Source of the DNA: Candidatus Fredericiella danica
Lineage (GTDB): Bacteria; Chloroflexota; Anaerolineae; Caldilineales; Caldilineaceae
Reading direction: 5' to 3'
NCBI GenBank assembly: GCA_016713335.1
Contig: JADJPH010000001.1
Span: 1-18,642, forward strand
Length of the DNA: 18,642 bases
Under the pieces are notes generated by a model. The model ran no database searches, was not told where the DNA came from, and saw only the letters and a program-made list of their open reading frames with translations. This document shows, piece by piece, positions 16,005-18,642 of this stretch. Within the stretch, counting starts at the first letter, position 1, and every line of letters begins with the position of its first letter. A program made the position numbers and the translations under genes.

Positions 16005-16697
16005 TCAGATAGACAATCGGTTCAAAGCGACGTTTGGGTACCCCTCGACGTAGCTAACCCGAAATCCGTTCTCTTCCAGCAACAAGCTCCATTCTACATC
16101 GGTCAGATCTCGATCAATGGGCTGAACACCGCATTACCAAACACCAACGTGCGTCGCACCACGACGTATAGTAGGCGTATCAGCATTTCGAGGGTTCTTC
16201 GGCGCCACAGGCGGTTCGCGGCCCATCGACGGAGAGAATCTGGTGTGGGTATGGAAAGGGCGAAGATCCCGCCTGACACCAACACCCGCCTCACTGCGGA
16301 GACTTAAATTGATGTCAAAACGTGTTCCATGGTGTCCGCAGAGACACAGCACCGAAAAACTGATCAGGATAGTAAATTCTCTGAGATACCAACCACGGAA
16401 TGCAAAGATGGGAAACGTTGATGAGCACGGCTGACCCCACGTACGAGATATCCAGAGCATGCCTTTCCTGAGATGGGGATGCGCATGCCACCTGAGGTCG
16501 CCATCGCCGGTGCCCAGGTCGAGGATACGCTGGTTACCGTCTTTTCCTGACAGAAACGCAGCAAGGTCTGTTTGGTTACCTCGAGTATTCCTCGTCAAGG
16601 TGGTACCCATGATCCCTGGCTGGTGTAAGCTTTGTCATAGACCGTTGAACTTTGTGAACCGGATAGGGGCCACCAACAGATGACGTGTTGACAGCAT
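16005..16697 (-). pseudogene. Class I SAM-dependent methyltransferase, multiple frameshifts and a stop
   Basis: About 230 codons after repair, typical of the family. From the ATG at 16697: MLSTRHLLVAPIRFTKFN, a shift to VYDKAYTSQGSW, and NQRILDLGTGDGDL, the SAM-binding motif I. Later DTMEHVLTSI appears, the motif after strand 4, followed by an in-frame TAA and then VRRVLVSGGIFALSIPTP in the same frame. LRRWAANRLWRRRTLEMLIR follows, and the C-terminus DVEWSLLLEENGFRVSYVEG leads to TGA at 16005. The order of motifs is right but the frame changes at least four times. It probably methylated a sugar or lipid-linked glycan; the substrate is inferred only from the neighbourhood. Confidence 0.65.
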
Positions 16698-17009
16698 GTC
16701 GAGTATTGTTCCACTTTTGTTTGATTTGGTGGATTCAGGTTGGCCGATGCCAGCTGATGCACTGGCGGTGGAGATCTGCCATTGACAAATGACCTTATCT
16801 AGAGCAACCACGATATATCGCTGGCGGAGGACGAGGATCTGCCGGGCAGTGGTCGCGAGGGCACTACGAAGCTGAACCCGCACCCGTCGAGCAGGCGAAA
16901 CACCAGGGCGTCGTAAGAAATCTGGTATAAACCTTAGAGAAGAGGACCACTGCGTCGACCTGAAACATCGTCGGATCCACGCAGTACTACATCGGCGATT
17001 ATGATGCCA
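16698..17009. other. Gap of about 310 bases without a recognised gene
   Basis: Between the methyltransferase start and the GT4 end I see only short fragments. One, MFQVDAVVLFSKVYT from an ATG near 16964 on the minus strand, ends without a domain. An open frame continues from the GT4 through this stretch, but its sequence no longer resembles a GT4. I cannot name anything here. Confidence 0.3.
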
Positions 17010-17918
17010 ACCAATACCGCTCTGGGGTAATTTTGGCGTGTAGTCGTGGGTGATCACCGCCCGGTAGAGATTTTCCAGTTTTTCAGCTACTGAATCCCAG
17101 GCGTGGTATTCTTCCACGTACCGGCGTCCGCTTGTCCCCAGGCGGTTGTACGCAAGCGGATCTTCCAGCAACGACAAGATGCCTTGGGCAAGCTGTTGGG
17201 CATCCCCTACCAGCAGATCCTGGCAAGCACGGTAGTCAAGGCAGAGATCGCCTGACGGCTTGATACGACAGGTGCGCCGCAAGCCATGACCTCCAGTGAC
17301 CTTGTTCTGGATACCGGCCTCAAGGTGGTGGGAGCCACAGCCACCAGGGTCGCCAAGATACGGTTGGATATCTGACACATCAACTCCAGGCGGGTGATGA
17401 GGCGACTCTTGAGAGACTTGCTGCCCTCCGCAGCCTGGGCGAAGAGATGGCTGATACAGTCCACACTATCCCAGACAATGGGTACAGAAAATGATGAATA
17501 GTCAGCGATGAGTGATGAATTAGGAGTGACGGTTAAGCTGCTGTCGTGCTGTTGCTTTAGCCACAGGCCGTAGCAGCGCGCTGTGCAGATGCCCGACGGA
17601 ACGACGTCGAACTGACCACCGGAGACCAGAGAATCCAAACGCCGTGACAGCGTGGGCCGCCGAGAAGCGCTCTGGAAGCGGGCGTGACGCTGGCAACGCT
17701 CTCACAGTATTCCACAAAGAGCGACCGGTTGACAAAGGCTCGGCGATGACCTCAACGTCCTCCTCAATTGCCAGTCGTTGCAGGTCAGCCTGCTCGGCAG
17801 CCGAAGACCACAGCGTGGCAACCGTAATGCGGTGACTTGCGGAGGCGAGATGGCGGACCACCCGATATGGGAACGCGATCAGGCTTGGCGCATAGGGTAC
17901 TACGAAAAGGATATTCAC
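17010..17918 (-). pseudogene. Family 4 glycosyltransferase lacking its middle, frameshifted
   Basis: GT-B glycosyltransferase of the same type as the gene at 12862-14121. It starts at a GTG (17918-17916): MNILFVVPYAPSLIAFPYRV, then HRITVATLWSSAAEQADLQR and AEPLSTGRSLWNTVRALP. After a shift near 17640 come LVSGGQFDVV and VPIVWDSVDCISHLFAQAAE, to RLELM. Directly after that the sequence reads VSDIQPYL and ATLVAVAPTTL, which belongs to the second Rossmann domain; EVMACGAPVVSS, QDLLVGDAQQLAQGILSLLE and RRYVEEYHAWDSVAEKLENL finish it. Roughly 110-130 residues expected between RLELM and SDIQPYL are missing (join near 17385), including the domain linker. As read it cannot fold normally. The exact 3' end is uncertain. 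Confidence 0.7.
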
Positions 17919-18011
17919 TTGATGCGATGAGGGGACGTGTAGGGCCGAGACTCGCCTGTCCCGTGCCGTAATCGCTGATCGAGATCCACACCACGGTTTA
18001 GTAACTGCTTG

Positions 18012-18642
18012 TTAGAAGGTCGCCAACCCAAATGACCCGCCGAGCCTTCCCGCCACCACTATCATACGCGGAGCTTGCGTCCAGCCTCGTGTTCGGCACG
18101 CCTGCCGCGACCCTCCAGAGGCCGATTCTAATACGATGGCACCAAGAAGAAAGAGGTGGTCTTGATTAAAAGAAGGCCCGGAATGCCTGACAGATGATGC
18201 GGTGAAACGGCAGTAACTTCGATACAGGTGCGGAAGATCCTGAGCCGGTTGTTGAAGTGCATACTGGGCGACCAAACGTGTAATTGAGACAAGGGGAAAA
18301 TAAACGACTCGCCATTTGGCACGCTAGCAGCCAAGGTCTCTCCTCCAGAAACAGAAAGAAGTTCTCGTCGAGACGGCCGATTTCGTACCCAGGCTTCTCG
18401 CCGGATCAGCATATGCACCGAGGATACGATCAACATCGACTGCGTGGGGTAACCCACTTGGCAAGCATTCCAGAGAGCGCACCACAGCGGCATGCGAGGT
18501 ATTTTCCATAGAAACAGTGGGCATCACCAGAGCCGTTGCCAGTTAGCCCGGGATAGCCGTACCAGCACGACTCCGTTGCATGCTTCCATCGCCGTTGCGC
18601 AACGCAGGCCCGAGTACGCCGATGGTGTTGTTTTCGTCCATG
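18012..18642 (-). pseudogene. WbbL-like family 2 glycosyltransferase, C-terminal part, frameshifted, 5' end beyond the window
   Basis: Similar to rhamnosyltransferases of the WbbL type. From the window edge the minus strand reads MDENNTIGVLGPALRNGDGS, the part just after the DxD motif, then MLIRREAW with a shift to EIGRLDENFFLFLEE, the conserved acceptor-site block that usually ends in an acidic pair. After that SITRLVAQYALQQPAQDLPH and LYRSYCRF resemble the family's C-terminal membrane-associated helices. The frame ends at 18012. At least three shifts are needed. The N-terminal nucleotide-binding half is outside the window. Sugar specificity is not determined. Confidence 0.65.

Overview
The window reads as part of an exopolysaccharide or cell-surface glycan locus from a high-GC bacterium, most likely a Chloroflexota member (Anaerolineae/Caldilineae type). 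I base this on a BY-kinase with a Tyr-rich tail, a surface protein with Thr-Pro linkers and PD40 repeats, and PqqD proteins with an internal Arg-Arg plus hydrophobic segment. The lineage is inferred from protein style, not from a marker gene. Every gene I can support is on the minus strand, so transcription runs from high to low coordinates. The longest plus-strand frames are antisense shadows.

Layout in transcription order. 18642-16005: a WbbL-like GT2 (cut by the window edge), a GT4 that lacks its middle, and a class I methyltransferase, all with broken frames. 15911-14652: a GT39/ArnT-type membrane glycosyltransferase. 14650-14150: a spacer with a possible SGNH-hydrolase C-terminus, one REP-like unit, a weak hairpin and a terminator-like hairpin. 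14121-12862: a GT4 glycosyltransferase. 12643-11153: an intact polyprenyl-phosphate sugar-1-phosphate transferase, which starts repeat-unit assembly. 11110-10672: the 3' remnant of a second BY-kinase. 10625-7668: a compact module of PqqD, an HPr-kinase-like P-loop protein, a PqqD-like protein ending in an eight-cysteine tail, and an NTP_transf_5 nucleotidyltransferase. 7415-5203: a membrane-anchored protein with a CBM96/DNRLRE-like domain, TP-rich repeats and PD40 blades. 5109-3651: a Wzc/CapAB-like BY-kinase lacking its second membrane segment. 3524-2892: a GmhA-like SIS isomerase. 2772-1798: GalE. About 1640-510: a good promoter but no gene I recognise. 508-1: a GT2.

How the genes may work together: GalE and the SIS isomerase supply sugar precursors. 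The membrane phosphotransferase loads the first sugar on the lipid carrier. The GT4, GT2 and GT39 enzymes and the methyltransferase extend and decorate it. The BY-kinase controls chain length and export. PqqD, HprK-like and NTP_transf_5 genes are known as companions in some bacterial polysaccharide clusters, with unproven biochemistry. Here the second PqqD protein carries a knottin-like Cys-rich tail that is hidden by a one-base frameshift. This is the strongest candidate for something undescribed.

Caution: single-base indels break most genes while protein similarity continues in another frame. That looks more like uncorrected sequencing error than slow decay. Three larger losses (BY-kinase middle, right GT4 middle, 5' half of the second kinase) are not explained by such indels. 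Repaired protein lengths given here are my reconstructions.
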